A stretch of DNA of 64,000 nt from Amyloporia xantha (taxonomy: Eukaryota; Basidiomycota; Agaricomycetes; Polyporales; Adustoporiaceae): assembly GCA_036971615.1 (NCBI GenBank), contig JAYKKR010000007.1:930001-994000 (forward strand). The letters are read 5' to 3'. Of the stretch, positions 34,142-44,893 are shown piece after piece (the first letter of the stretch is position 1; the number at the start of each line of letters is the position of its first letter). The notes under the pieces were generated by a model. That model was not told where the DNA came from. It ran no database searches and saw only the letters and a program-made list of their open reading frames with translations. The position numbers and the translations under genes are program-made.

Positions 34142-37100
34142 CTATACATTCGTATACATACAAGCATCCTCTTCCTCCACTTTCACCACAGTACTAGGCG
34201 GCCCAGGCCCACGCATCATTTCTGCATGACGTGCGATCGTGAAATTTGTCAATTCCCACTCAATCTTACTGGCAACCGCATACATACCTTTCCCGGTCCC
34301 CATACGCGCCACGCATAACAGGGTCGCGCTCTCCGCAGATCCGCGCTGTGCGTCCACCATCAGCCCGCGCAAGATGTGAGACGGCGTCAACACACGTCTG
34401 GCAGCCGTCGCCGTCTGGCCGTGCCCGGTCTTGCGCCTCGTAATCGTCCGCCCATGCCGGCCCAGCGAGCGCAGTGCGCTCTCGTCTCGTCTCACGGCGC
34501 CCAGCCCGCACTGGACGAGCAAACGGACCATCGACCTCGTGACTGCGGCGAGCAGCGCGTAGGGCGCGAGGCCCTCTACCACGTCTTGCCTCGATTTAGC
34601 TGTCTCCGCACGGCCCAGTGGGTCGTCGTCCGAGCTAGACAAGGCACGGGCGGGTGCCTGGAAGTGATCCAATTTCCAAGTTGCCGAGATTGATCGGATC
34701 GCGGTGACGAGCCGCGGATGCGCGACGGCCACTAAGTCTGAAGACGACGGGACATGCCCTCGTTGGACATGACCTGTCGTCGGTGCTGCAAAAAGCGGGG
34801 CAGCGAGGTTGTAGGGTACGCCCCGCGCCAAACCGATGGTTGTGGATGCGGCGTCCAGTAAGCGGTTCACATCAAACAACGGGGGTCGTGTGTTTGCCCC
34901 ATTGAATTCGAGGCAGACGGATGCACCTGTTGCTACAGACGTAGTCCCCTCGTTGCGAGTGCCCTTGATATCAACCAGAGGCGCGTCTTCGCTTTTCACG
35001 CCACCTGGGTGGAAAAGACGGCTCAGCCCACATATCCGGCAGTACGCATCCAGGTTCGGCACCGCCGGGGTTTCTTCGGCCTTCGTCTCCTCCGACCGCT
35101 TCTCTGTAGCAGGGCGGGGAAAGATGCTCTCCTCTTCCATCCATCGGTATACATCGGTGGTGGTGAGGGGTATGTGATCTCCCTTATCTTTCAAGGATGC
35201 AACATACTGCTCGTATGCATCGCGCAAGGCTCGAGCGCGGCTCATCTGCCAAGTTTTTTTTTCGACTCGCTCAATAGGATGGAAACATATCAAATTAGGA
35301 CCTACCTCGATTGCCTTGCGGCGCCCAAGAACCATATTACGGAATTGGGCGGGATTTGGTATCAGCATGAGCGCCGACGACACCACCGCGCGTCCTTTTG
35401 CATCTATCGATACCCTCAGTGCTCGGAACGCGCCGACGACGATTTCTTTATCGCACCTTTGGTTGTGATCGGCACTTGTGGGAGGAGCTTTCTCAAAGCA
35501 GCGATATGATCTGTGCGGAAAAGTTTGATAAATGCGAGTTAATCATGGGCAGTAAACCGTGATGTTCCAACCACACAGCAGTGTGGTATGGAACCACGCC
35601 GCCATTCCGCCAAATCAAGAAGGGGACATACCAGGATCAGCGTCAGCGGTGCTTCGATGTTTCTCATCGGAGGATTTGTCATGATGGTGCCTGTCATCGA
35701 GACCGCCCGACTGCTCATCATCCCATCTAATCTTCCTGCTATCTTCACGGACAGGCAGCAGCTCTGTGTTCCTGTCCAGTTCGACGTCAAAAACCTGTTC
35801 ATCTCCAAGGACTGGATGGGCGAGATGTAAGGGGTCCAGCTATACGTCCAACAAAGGACAAAGAGGGGGGTGAGAGCTGTTCTCCATCTGTGAAGAAGAA
35901 AGACAAGGATCTCACGTCCACCCAATGCTCAACGTCCGTAGGCGCGTTCTGATTTCCTACCCACGAGAAGGTGAGTCGTGCGAGAAACGGTTTGTCAGCG
36001 GTACTGGTGACCACGAATGGCGGCTCAGTGACGGTGATAGGTTCGGAGAGAGTAGAAGGCGGTGGGTCCGTTAGGCAGGTGACCGTGAGCTTTGCGAGGA
36101 AGGTAGTTATGTGCAGGCTCTGGGTCGAGAGATATTTTAGCGTAAATATAACGGCATGAGGGCACTGCCGGAAGCATGAATACTGACGTATGATGGAGCA
36201 GAGACAGAAAGTCGCCAACGATGAGTATGTCCTGGTCGCGAAGCTGGACGACGATCTGAATGCCGTTCAGCCTCCACTGCGACCAGGGAATATACAAGAC
36301 CATACCTGGTGGTAGCCAAAGACTATGATCTGCGAGTTTGAGACGGGCGACTATGTGGAACCGGCTACTAGCAACACTCGGTAAAGGTGGTGGTTGTGAA
36401 ATTTCGCTTCCGTCGAGTTGGTTATTCCGATGGAAGGCATCTTTTGGTACGAGAGGAGTTTCGTCTAATTCCGGGCGGGCGACGTTGCGATGGCTATACG
36501 GCATACACCAGGCACGCCTCCTCTCGCCCGGCCGATCGGAAATTTCATTGTCTCTCGATAGAATGTCTATTTCTTCGCCTTCGTTGCCATAGACATTGAT
36601 GACGCGTTTCTTAGGAGCTCTCCCGAGGAATGGGGCAAGCGCAGGAGAATCCTTGTGGTGGCCTAGTGTACGGGTAATGTGCGTGCTCGTAGAGTTCAGC
36701 ACCGAGGCTTCTCGTGAGACGTCCACAGTCTCGGTGGCAGCCTGCTCCGGGCCCGATTCTCGCTGCAAGCCTGGGATGACAACACGGTCCCCAGCACCCA
36801 CGGCTATCTCGAAAAGTCGCCTCAGGCTCGGCAGACTGATTCCACCGAGCTCTGTTCCATTTGCGACGACCCAATCGCGCTCCTCCGGGGGACGAGCACT
36901 GCGCAGCTCTGCATGCATTCATCATGGCTGCCGTACTCACGGTGGTGGCGGAGCCGACAGTGATTCAGCAGACCTTGGAGGTTGGAGAAATCAGAACGTG
37001 CACAGTCAGGACATGCGAATTTGGCGATACTTGGAGGGTCGGTGGACGTGTCTCGAAGAAAAAGTAGCTTCTTGGCCGGCAGAGGAGGAGCGCGTGGTTG

Positions 37101-37533
37101 TCCACGAACACGCGCTGAGCCAGTGCGAGGGGGAGGCTGAGGTATAGGGAGAACATCAGGAGCGGAGGGTGCTGCAGATGTCGACAGATGCGCCGCAAGG
37201 GGGATGGGCTTCTCGTAAAGTGTAGCATCTCTGTAAAAAAGAAAATTGCATGGCTCTTCTATAGCTTGGAGGGCATCGAGGGCAGTGTCCTGAAAGTCAA
37301 ATTCCGCACCGTCCGGGGCTGCTCGTCCTGAGTGAGATGGTCATACGCATGTTCTGATCAATTGTGACAGCACCTTTCGGGTCCTTCTCAAGTGCATCTT
37401 GGAGAAGCAATGCCCAAACAAGCCGTGAGTTTATAGTTTCAGACAGCCGTTCTCTCAAGCCGAGCTCGACGTCTAGCTCTTCCAGGACCAACTGTCGACC
37501 AGTCGGATTGCTATCTAAAAGAAGTGAAGCCAT
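34142..37533 (-). CDS. YEATS-domain chromatin protein with N-terminal C2H2 finger (YEATS2-like)
   Basis: YEATS domains read acylated histone lysines. The Met at 37533 starts MASLLLDSNPTGRQLVLEEL. The 36890-37330 exon holds a C2H2 finger (FACPDCARSDFSNLQGLLNH, then CRLRH) and a GSHDECMQSCAV segment. The YEATS fold lies at about 35770-36290: GHTHRWRLSVSAPSYSLHIT, then TEPPFVVTSTADKPFLARLT, FSWVGNQNAPTDVEHWVD and LDPLHLAHPVLGDEQVFDVE. Downstream (35386-34142) come ITTKDAKGRAVVSSALMLIP, SRARALRDAYEQYVASLKDK, and a CRICGLSRLFHPGG knuckle like the YEATS-associated helical region. One odd site: the frame with SHDECMQSCAV passes into the frame of PPEERDWVVANGTEL at a run of five G (plus strand 36887-36891). 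Either one base is missing, or a 32-nt intron (GTGAGT to CATGCAG) removes part of this segment. The C-terminal region is long and poorly conserved. Confidence 0.78.
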
Positions 37534-37956
37534 GTAGTAAAAGTGAACGCAGTATGCTACGTACACTCTGTATAGTCGCTGTATACTCTTTGGCGTTTTC
37601 TGGGCCTCTCATGAATGGTGGCTTGGTCGACGAACGAATTGTCTTCAGCACCTCGCATTGTCAGCGACGTTTTCTGTCAAATTAGTGTGCTCTTCATTAT
37701 TATTCTGCAGAGATTCAGCCTAGAGTAATTCCCTTCCGTAACGAAATTATCAGTGCAAGCAACTCGCTAGACAAATGTAAGATGGAGAAAACGCGATCAA
37801 ATTGGCGCTTTGATCTCGGCGAATGTGACGTTACCCGCGCGTGCAGTCACAAGGTGTGAAGGGTCACGTTCGCGTCACCCTTAGAACCCCGCACGCGTTC
37901 TGCAGTTGCAATCATCCAAGCCCCTCCCCTCTAGACCTAGCAGATAATCTCGAAAC
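37534..37956. promoter_or_regulatory. bidirectional promoter of YEATS and FEN1 genes with MCB-like site
   Basis: 423 bp between divergent start codons. A MluI cell-cycle box core ACGCGT occurs at 37893-37898, 59 bp before the FEN1 ATG. Nearby are CGCGCGTG, TTCGCGTC and TTGGCGC (E2F/MBF-like) variants at about 37800-37880. MBF-type control of replication genes such as FEN1 is established in other fungi; binding here is inferred. Confidence 0.5.
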
Positions 37957-39763
37957 ATGGGAATCAAAGGTCTTACAAGTCTTCTCGTCGAACATGCCCC
38001 AAAAGCTATCCAGGCGAGTGCATAACCTCTGAAGTCCTTGTTCCATTGTAGGTGACGTCGTATTCAGGAGCATGACATCAAGACGCTCTTCGGGCGCAAA
38101 GTTGCTGTCGACGCGTCCATGTCAATTTACCAATTCTTAATAGCGGTACGTCAGAAGGACGGCGAGCTCTTAACTAATGATGCGGGGGAGACTACAAGGT
38201 AACCTGATACCGGCTCATGTCTGCGTGCAGCGCTGAACGACCGTGTAGTCACCTCATGGGTTTCTTCTACCGAACAATACGCATGGTAGAGAACGGAATC
38301 AAACCTTTATACGTCTTTGATGGAAAACCTCCAGAATTGAAAGCTGGCGTGGTATGCAACCTTCTTAGCCGTGGCGATATGTCTCCAGTCTCAACACGCA
38401 TTCTAGCTCTCGAAACGATTAGCACGCAGGGAGGAAGCGAAAGAAGAAGGGGAGGAGGCAAAGGAGACCGGCACAGTGGAGGATATGGACAAATTTTCGA
38501 GACGAACCGTCAAAGTGACTCGAGAACACAACGAGGAGTGCAGGAGACTCCTGGGTCTCATGGGAATTCCGTTTGTTGTCGTACGCTCTTCATTCTATGG
38601 GACGCTTTGAATTTCTTTCATATTTGGAATGGTAGGCTCCGTCAGAAGCCGAAGCGCAATGCGCAGAGCTTGCGCGTGGCGGGAAGGTGGTCGTTCTTCT
38701 TTTTGAAGTGCTTCCACGACAATTGACCATCTGCACGCTCCTGAAGGTGTACGCTGCAGGATCTGAAGACATGGACACACTCACCTTTCACGCCCCGGTG
38801 CTTTACCGACATCTTACCTTCTCTGAGGCGCGAAAGCAACCTATTAGCGAGATTCACCTAGATAAGGCACTTGAAGGTCTCGAAATGACTATGTCACAAG
38901 CAAGTACACTTCGATCTCATCCTTCCACATTCCTGATCTAATTATGTTCAGTTCATCGATCTCTGTATTCTCCTCGGCTGCGACTATCTAGAGCCCATCA
39001 GAGGTATTGGTCCTAAATCGGCACTCAAGCTGATCAGGGAGCATGGTAGCCTAGGCGCAGTTATTGAACATCTACGGGATAAGTGCGTACGCCTTATGCT
39101 TAACCTGTCGAGTCGGTGATCTGACAACACACTTGTCTCGCTTGTGACTTCCGTCCTCAGAGTGGCCGCCAAAGAAGAGGCAGCGGAAGACGGCAAGAAG
39201 AAAAAGGGAGGTATTGTTATCCCAGAGGAATGGCCTTGGGAGGAGGCCAAGAAGGTGTTCGAAACCCCAGACGTGACACCGGCAGATCAGATTGAGGTTC
39301 GTTGAACTTGTGCCCGTCTTCAGTGCCGGTAACTAATCCCAGCTACCAGGTCGAGTGGAAAAGCCCGGACGTTGATGGTCTGGTACAGTTTTTGGTCACG
39401 GAGAAGGGATTTAAGTACGAGCAACCCTAGAATTTGCGTGGTATCAACTGCTAACGTGTCATCGTTGTAGTGAGGAGCGTGTGCGAAAAGGCGCCGAAAA
39501 ACTAGGCAAGTTTCTCAACGCCAAGCAGCAAGGCCGGTTGGACGGTTTCTTTAGTGTCAAGGCAAAATCATCACCCACAAAGAAAGAGAAGGATGATGAC
39601 AAAGGGAAAGGCAAAGGGAAGGGTACGAAACGCAAGGTACGGCGCGACCTGGCATCCTTCCGCACGCTGAGATATACTGACCTGACCCGCATGGCTGTAG
39701 CAGGCAGACGACAAGGAGAAAAAGGACGCGGGAAGTAGCAAGAAAACCAAGACGAAAAAGTAG
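37957..39763 (+). CDS. FEN1: flap endonuclease 1 (FEN1/Rad27)
   Basis: Structure-specific nuclease for Okazaki-fragment maturation and long-patch base excision repair. It starts [19 protein letters not shown] at 37957, the invariant N-terminus needed for catalysis. The N domain has [20 protein letters not shown], then [20 protein letters not shown] and [12 protein letters not shown]. The I domain shows [31 protein letters not shown] and [20 protein letters not shown] (helix-hairpin-helix [11 protein letters not shown]). The C-terminal PCNA-binding box reads [10 protein letters not shown], followed by a Lys-rich nuclear tail ending KKTKTKK at 39763. Catalytic Asp and Glu residues are all in place. 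About ten exons with short introns, including one within the basic tail (about 39638-39700). It shares a divergent promoter with the YEATS gene. Confidence 0.95.
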
Positions 39764-39979
39764 TGGACGAGACGTGTCTGGCCCTCTTCCTTGATTCTGC
39801 TGACTTTTGCTTTTCTAATATTATTCCTGCGATACCTGTTTGTACTTGTAGATTGTATCAATAGACTCGGCATCCTGTGTTCATGAGGTGCATCGAAAAA
39901 AATGGTCAGTATGGCAAACACGACTGAAGAGTGAATATGCCTAAGTAGAGCCCAGAGGTATATAAGCGAATGAATGATT

Positions 39980-42171
39980 CTACTTTTTCGCATTCATCTT
40001 CGATAATGCCTTTCCACTGCGCACCCTACCCTTCCTATTGTCTTTCTGCGTATTTCCACCCGGACCACCCTTTCTATCCCCTGGCCGCTTCCGCACCCTC
40101 TCCCTGTCAACCCTAGCCTTCACACCCTTCTCCGCCAGTACCTTCGCCTTCTTCTTTGCTATACGTCGTGCAACGCGGTCTGCATCTGCAGCTTTAACCT
40201 TTTTGCGTTCGTCCTTGGGCAAATGAGAGATCTTCGTCCCAAGAGCAGGGTCTCCCTTCGGCGCTGGTCCTCTCGACGCGTGACCTGAGCGAATAGGTTG
40301 CTGGGTCACAGACTGTTTACTGAAGGAGGCTGGGGCTGCCTTCTTCGAGTATTTGGGCAAGACCTTTGCACTTCCAGGGACAGTCTTGCAGCGCTGGACA
40401 CGGAGCTTGCGCTTGGCAAATTTGAGACGGTCTTGCTCCAGAGCGAGGACCTCGTCCACACATTCCCGGTCCTGTCGGAAATATAAGCATGAGTATGGTG
40501 TGTCTCAAAGCCATTTGCAATTCATTATCATGAGACAGGAAGACGTGAACATACCACAAACTGAACATACGCGAATCCCTTGCCAAGTTGGGTATCTTTA
40601 TCCCTGATAATACGAACCCGCTTGACCCAGGTTCGTAGTTTCTTCGCACGGACTTCATCTGCGCTCTTCGACTCTTCATCCGCCTCATCCTCATCACTAC
40701 TCGTCTCAGCCCCTTCACCCGGCGGGCCTCTTTCCGCACTGACCACTCCCTCGAAAAATACCCTCAGGTCCTCCTCTTTACTGGCGAAGTCTAGATTCCC
40801 AACAAAGACCGTGGCCTTCGGATCAGCCAGAACTGTCCCCGAGGCATCCGCAACCTCCTCCACATCTTTGCCAACCCTGTCGACTCTAATCGTGCGCTCC
40901 ATGAACATGGATCCATCACATCGCTCCGCAGCTAGTCGTGCCGCCTCATACGCATCCATGGTAGGCACGGGCGGAGGCAAGTTGGCCGGACGCGCGCCAT
41001 TATCTGGCAGAGGGTGGGCGAAAACAACATATGCGTTGACAGCGTCCACGCCCGAGTGGATCTCGTGGTTAATGAATGCAATACGTTTCTTCTCCTTTGG
41101 CGTGAGGAAGATTTTCCCCGAGCCAGGCTCCTCCTCGTCCTGGCCTTTTGCACGCCAGGATGCTGCACGCTCGCGATCGCGCTGTCTTCCGTCCTTCTCC
41201 TTTTCTATTAATTTTGTCTTCCCTTTTGTCTTGTCGTCAGCAGGATCATCGAGCGTTGGTAGTTTCGAGGTCGGATTTTGGAACGCGACAGAACGGAAGC
41301 GTACAGACTCGACTTTGGCCGTGGGAACGAATGACAGTATATGCCGTTTGAATTGCTTCTGCATAGGCTGTGAGGAAGACAGCTTCATGAGTACTCAACT
41401 TTGCTGTTTATCGCTGGGGGACATACCCTGGATTTTGCAACCTCCACAGGTACATTCCCTACGAATATTGTCCGTGCATTGCGGCGTTCGGGTGTCTCAT
41501 CAGGAGGAATATACTTGCTCTTGTTGTGGCGTTCCCTTTGCCTAGATTTTGCGCCCTTCGTAAGCGATTCATGAACGAGGTTTGAGGGATCCCCTTCGTC
41601 GTCGCTATCACTGGCTTCCTCGGAACCACTGTCCGCGTTTCCACGAACTGTGTTGGAATGTGCTTCCCTCAGGTTGGGGCGACTTGACATAGTCGCCTGG
41701 TCAGCGTCATCTTCCGATTCGTTGGGTGCTGTCTGTGAAGATTTTGCGGCAACTTCGCCAGAAATTTTGCTTCTGAGGATTGGTATTTCCTTTGAGACGG
41801 CCCGGGCTTCAAAATCTAGGGTAGAGTTAGAGAGCATGATTAAGCTCCATGCAGGGCTTAGAACGGCATCAACTTACCTGCTGCCTTCCCCTTCTCTGTC
41901 TTCGATTTCTTGACCTTTACATCAGGAGTGGCCACTGACAACTTGCGCTTCTTCTGCTGTTTATGCAGACTTTTATCATTCAGTGCAGCAGAATTCAGCT
42001 GTGTGGCGGACGTCGAAGGACCAGCCTGAGGTATCTGAAATAAGAAATCCAGTTTGCATGCCACTACGAACGGATACGACATACATGAGAGCGGAAGAGA
42101 TCATCCAAGTCTTTGTCCACCGCAACATTCTTTTGCGTATCGGCCTTCAGCAGAAAAGACGAAAGACTCAT
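39980..42171 (-). CDS. NOP12-like nucleolar RNA-binding protein (RBM34 family)
   Basis: Nucleolar protein for large-subunit rRNA maturation. The start at 42171 reads MSLSSFLLKADTQKNVAVDK, joined to IPQAGPSTSATQLNS and a Lys-rich nuclear-localisation region. A first RRM begins RNARTIFVGNVPVEVAKS (about 41440) and continues in the next exon with KQFKRHILSFVPTAKVESVR, a long insertion, and DAVNAYVVFAHP. The second RRM starts KATVFVGNLDFASKEEDLRV, has an acidic insertion (TSSDEDEADEE), and finishes RIIRDKDTQLGKGFAYVQF. The C-terminal exon (39980 to about 40465) is Lys/Arg-rich and ends GKALSKMNAKK. Two RRMs with a long insertion in the first, plus a basic tail, are the NOP12/RBM34 layout. Four introns. 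It is convergent with FEN1 (216 bp between stops). Confidence 0.88.
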
Positions 42172-44103
42172 AGTGGTAGTGCGGAGCTCTGCCTTGCAAT
42201 CTATAATACAAATCTATAATACAAAAACCATGACCCACGTGGTTTGTCTCGAAACAAAGACGCAAGCTCATTGGTCGGACAACTTGTGTCACGTGCTTCA
42301 TCTCTGTCTGCCGCGCCCCCTCATCGTCCTCGCCGCCATCCGCGTCGAATCCATATCCTGAAAGCTCCGGTCTGTCGTCCATATCGTCCGTGTGCGGCGA
42401 TGCTTGACCGTCACGTATACGGTTCATGCTCAATAGAACACGCTGTTTCGTATGTTGCCGGTGTGATCAGATGCGTGTTCATGCTATAGCCTGAGGTGCG
42501 GTAGCTTGAGCGTCCCGACTTTCACCTTATACACGTCTAAAAGGCTCTGCTCCTCTGTTTTCTCTGAGGAAAACTGCGGGACCAGGTGTGAGGCCTCTAT
42601 CTATTTCTCAAAAGAAACTTTACTGATGCAACTCCTCAGGTCGAGTGCTTCCCGGCCAGTTAACAGTAACAACCCGCTCGCGGCGGGCCTCCCTGTACAG
42701 CCAAATTTGCAGATGACGAATGCCGTGGCTCATGAGGTCAAGAATGTATCACCCCGGCAGAAGGCAGGTGGCAATTTCCCTAGAGCATTGATGACACTAA
42801 AGGATTGCATCGCCAACTCGCCCTAGGACCCCACATCCCTTCGATCACAGCTGAAACTCGCTCCATGTGAGTGCAGCCCAGATACATGTCTGGCTAACAG
42901 TACCAGCAGGACATTCCAGCACTCAGACGAGCTGCAGACCGTGTCCCAAACAATCGTGCCCATCACCCTCCACTGCACGCCCTCTGCAAGACAGCTGATC
43001 CAACACCTGCGGACCCCCTCTCACAATCATCAACCAGGTGTAGGACCCACTACATGCGCTTTAAAGTGTCTATACAATGCCGTGAAGATGACTTGAGACT
43101 GTCGGGTAAGCCTCGCAGCCTCCCCACTGACGTCTGCTCTCCCTCATCCACTACCTACCCCCTGCAGTCGTCTCGCCGGACGGCACAACATATATTTGAC
43201 CGGTGGATCTTTGAACAGCACCGGGGGCACTCATGGAACACAAGGGACGAACATTAGCACTATTCGCAGTTCTTGGATGAATGCACATGACGTTCACATG
43301 TGCCCTCCGCCAGCCCTCTCCCTGGATGTCGATTATTCACATGCCGTATCCAAGACGCTCGCAACGTCGGACGTGCCTGGGGTGTACGGTGCGGATGCGG
43401 GGGAATGCTGACGGTGCAAAAATGGATGCTCTGAGCCCATCTGGTACGTGCTCCGTGCCGTCAACGATGATCTTACTCGCTGATGTGCCCCTCCAGCATA
43501 TATCTAGGACATTGCAAGTATCTATTGGGGACCGCTCAGACGTCGCTGGGTGCACTCAGCAAAAGCAAGTGACGCAGATGAGCACACTCCGAAGCCCTCA
43601 GATCGACGTCACCCTGCTCAAATGCAGTGCTCTCGCCTGAAGACGAAATCGTTAAACCTTCGTCTGATGGGCATCGGCGCTCGCAGCATCCATTCGCTGC
43701 AAACTCGGGAAGACACCTATGGCATGGGTAAGACGTGGCGAGAATGTTCGATGTGCACTGGACACTTCCGAGAACGATTGCTGATCACCCACCCTCCAGC
43801 ACCTGTTGCAGAGATCGTGAGCAGTGTTTGCAGATGTACTGGCATTCACAAGCAGAATTGCGTATTTCAGACTCTTTCACCAGACACATCAACTAGCCGA
43901 TGCAATTATGTGGCCACAACTTGAAGCACTGAGTGTCACACGCAAGATGTGGCTATAGTAACTTCACTGAATCCTGCCCATCCACTGGCTGCGGCAAACT
44001 GCTCGATCACAACAGCATGCCAGTGAGTGAGAATGTTGTGCATGTGAAGTTCAACAGCAGTCTACTCATGCCTCTGATACATGTCCAATCACATCGCCAG
44101 CAT

Positions 44104-44163
44104 GCACGGGGCCGCGAAGCCGACCACCGTTAGGTGGGCGGCTGAGTGGCCCTACATGAGACT
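44104..44163 (+). repeat. 60-bp dispersed repeat, copy A
   Basis: Matches 44272-44331 at 54 of 60 positions without gaps; the two copies start 168 bp apart. It contains the self-complementary core ACCACC-GTTA-GGTGGG. All six differences are transitions, four of them at CpG sites. Confidence 0.75.
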
Positions 44164-44271
44164 GCATACATTATCTTTTTGACTGAATCCACCTGCCCAA
44201 GTCTGCCATGCCGTAGTAGATATAACCTGTACACTACTATCTTATGTTTCTTCACTTTAAATTCGACATAG

Positions 44272-44331
44272 GCACGGGGCCACGAAGCTGACCACCGCTA
44301 GGTGGGCAGTTGAGTGGCCCTACGTGAGACT
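44272..44331 (+). repeat. 60-bp dispersed repeat, copy B
   Basis: Second copy of the unit at 44104-44163, lying 103 bp upstream of the Helitron-like hairpin. Both copies keep the inverted ACCACC/GGTGGG core, which could fold as a small hairpin. Confidence 0.75.
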
Positions 44332-44433
44332 CTAGCTGTTTGACCAAGGCTATGGCTGACTGAGGCTGTAGTGCTGCAGCAAATTAAACGGTAAACTCCC
44401 TCTTCTCAAATTCTTCCGTATTTTCACTGAGAA

Positions 44434-44462
44434 CCCGTAGCGAAGCACGGGCGTCTGCTAGT
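44434..44462 (+). mobile_element. Helitron-like 3' terminus (hairpin plus CTAGT)
   Basis: A hairpin of CCCGT-(A)-GC, loop GAA, GC-ACGGG (44434-44451) is followed by six bases and CTAGT (44458-44462). Helitrons end in CTRRT preceded by such a GC-rich hairpin. The 5' end (TC) was not located, so the element's length is unknown; the gene desert to the left is the natural candidate for its body. Without other copies this is suggestive only. Confidence 0.4.
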
Positions 44463-44893
44463 GGCACGAATGTCTGCAGGACTCAGGAGGAGAGATCCGA
44501 CAATCTCGAAAACATATCTCGATCACATGATTTGGTGTTGCTGTGATCTAAGTTTTCGCGACGTGAAATTGCTTTTGTTTGGGTTCAGCGTTCCAGCAAC
44601 GTTCAGCTTCACATACTTAGGTCTCCGAGTGCTTCGCGGCCACAGCAATGCATGCTGTCTTCATTGTCTTTAGTCTCCTGTCGAAAACGCTTATTTCTCT
44701 GTCCGATACTCACATCTGGTGGAAGATCTCGAGCATCCAGATGACTGCTGGTGCTGCTACAGGCTATGACAACACTGCAAGCTTTCATAATTCATTCAAT
44801 GTACAGTAAAACACTTGCTACATTCATCCTGATCCCTTCTACCGCCTCTGGTGGCTGAACAACATGAGCGCGTACAGCTTCTCGACTAATCTG

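Larger units (their letters stand above)
42172..44893. other. repeat-bearing gene desert
   Basis: 2.7 kb, the longest stretch without a credible gene. Many short frames on the plus strand (42506-42826, 43281-43640, 43550-43924) lack family resemblance and overlap in competing frames. Repeated 60-bp units and a Helitron-like 3' terminus lie at its right end, so much of it may be the body of a non-autonomous transposon or old repeat sequence. Confidence 0.5.

Noticed and set aside
34246..34693. Open plus-strand frames opposite the YEATS C-terminal exon
   Set aside because: High-GC antisense shadows of a long coding exon; the minus strand carries the family-like sequence.
42506..44133. Series of 70-125 codon plus-strand frames
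   Set aside because: They lie in competing frames, lack domains and consistent splice sites, and sit in a repeat-rich stretch.
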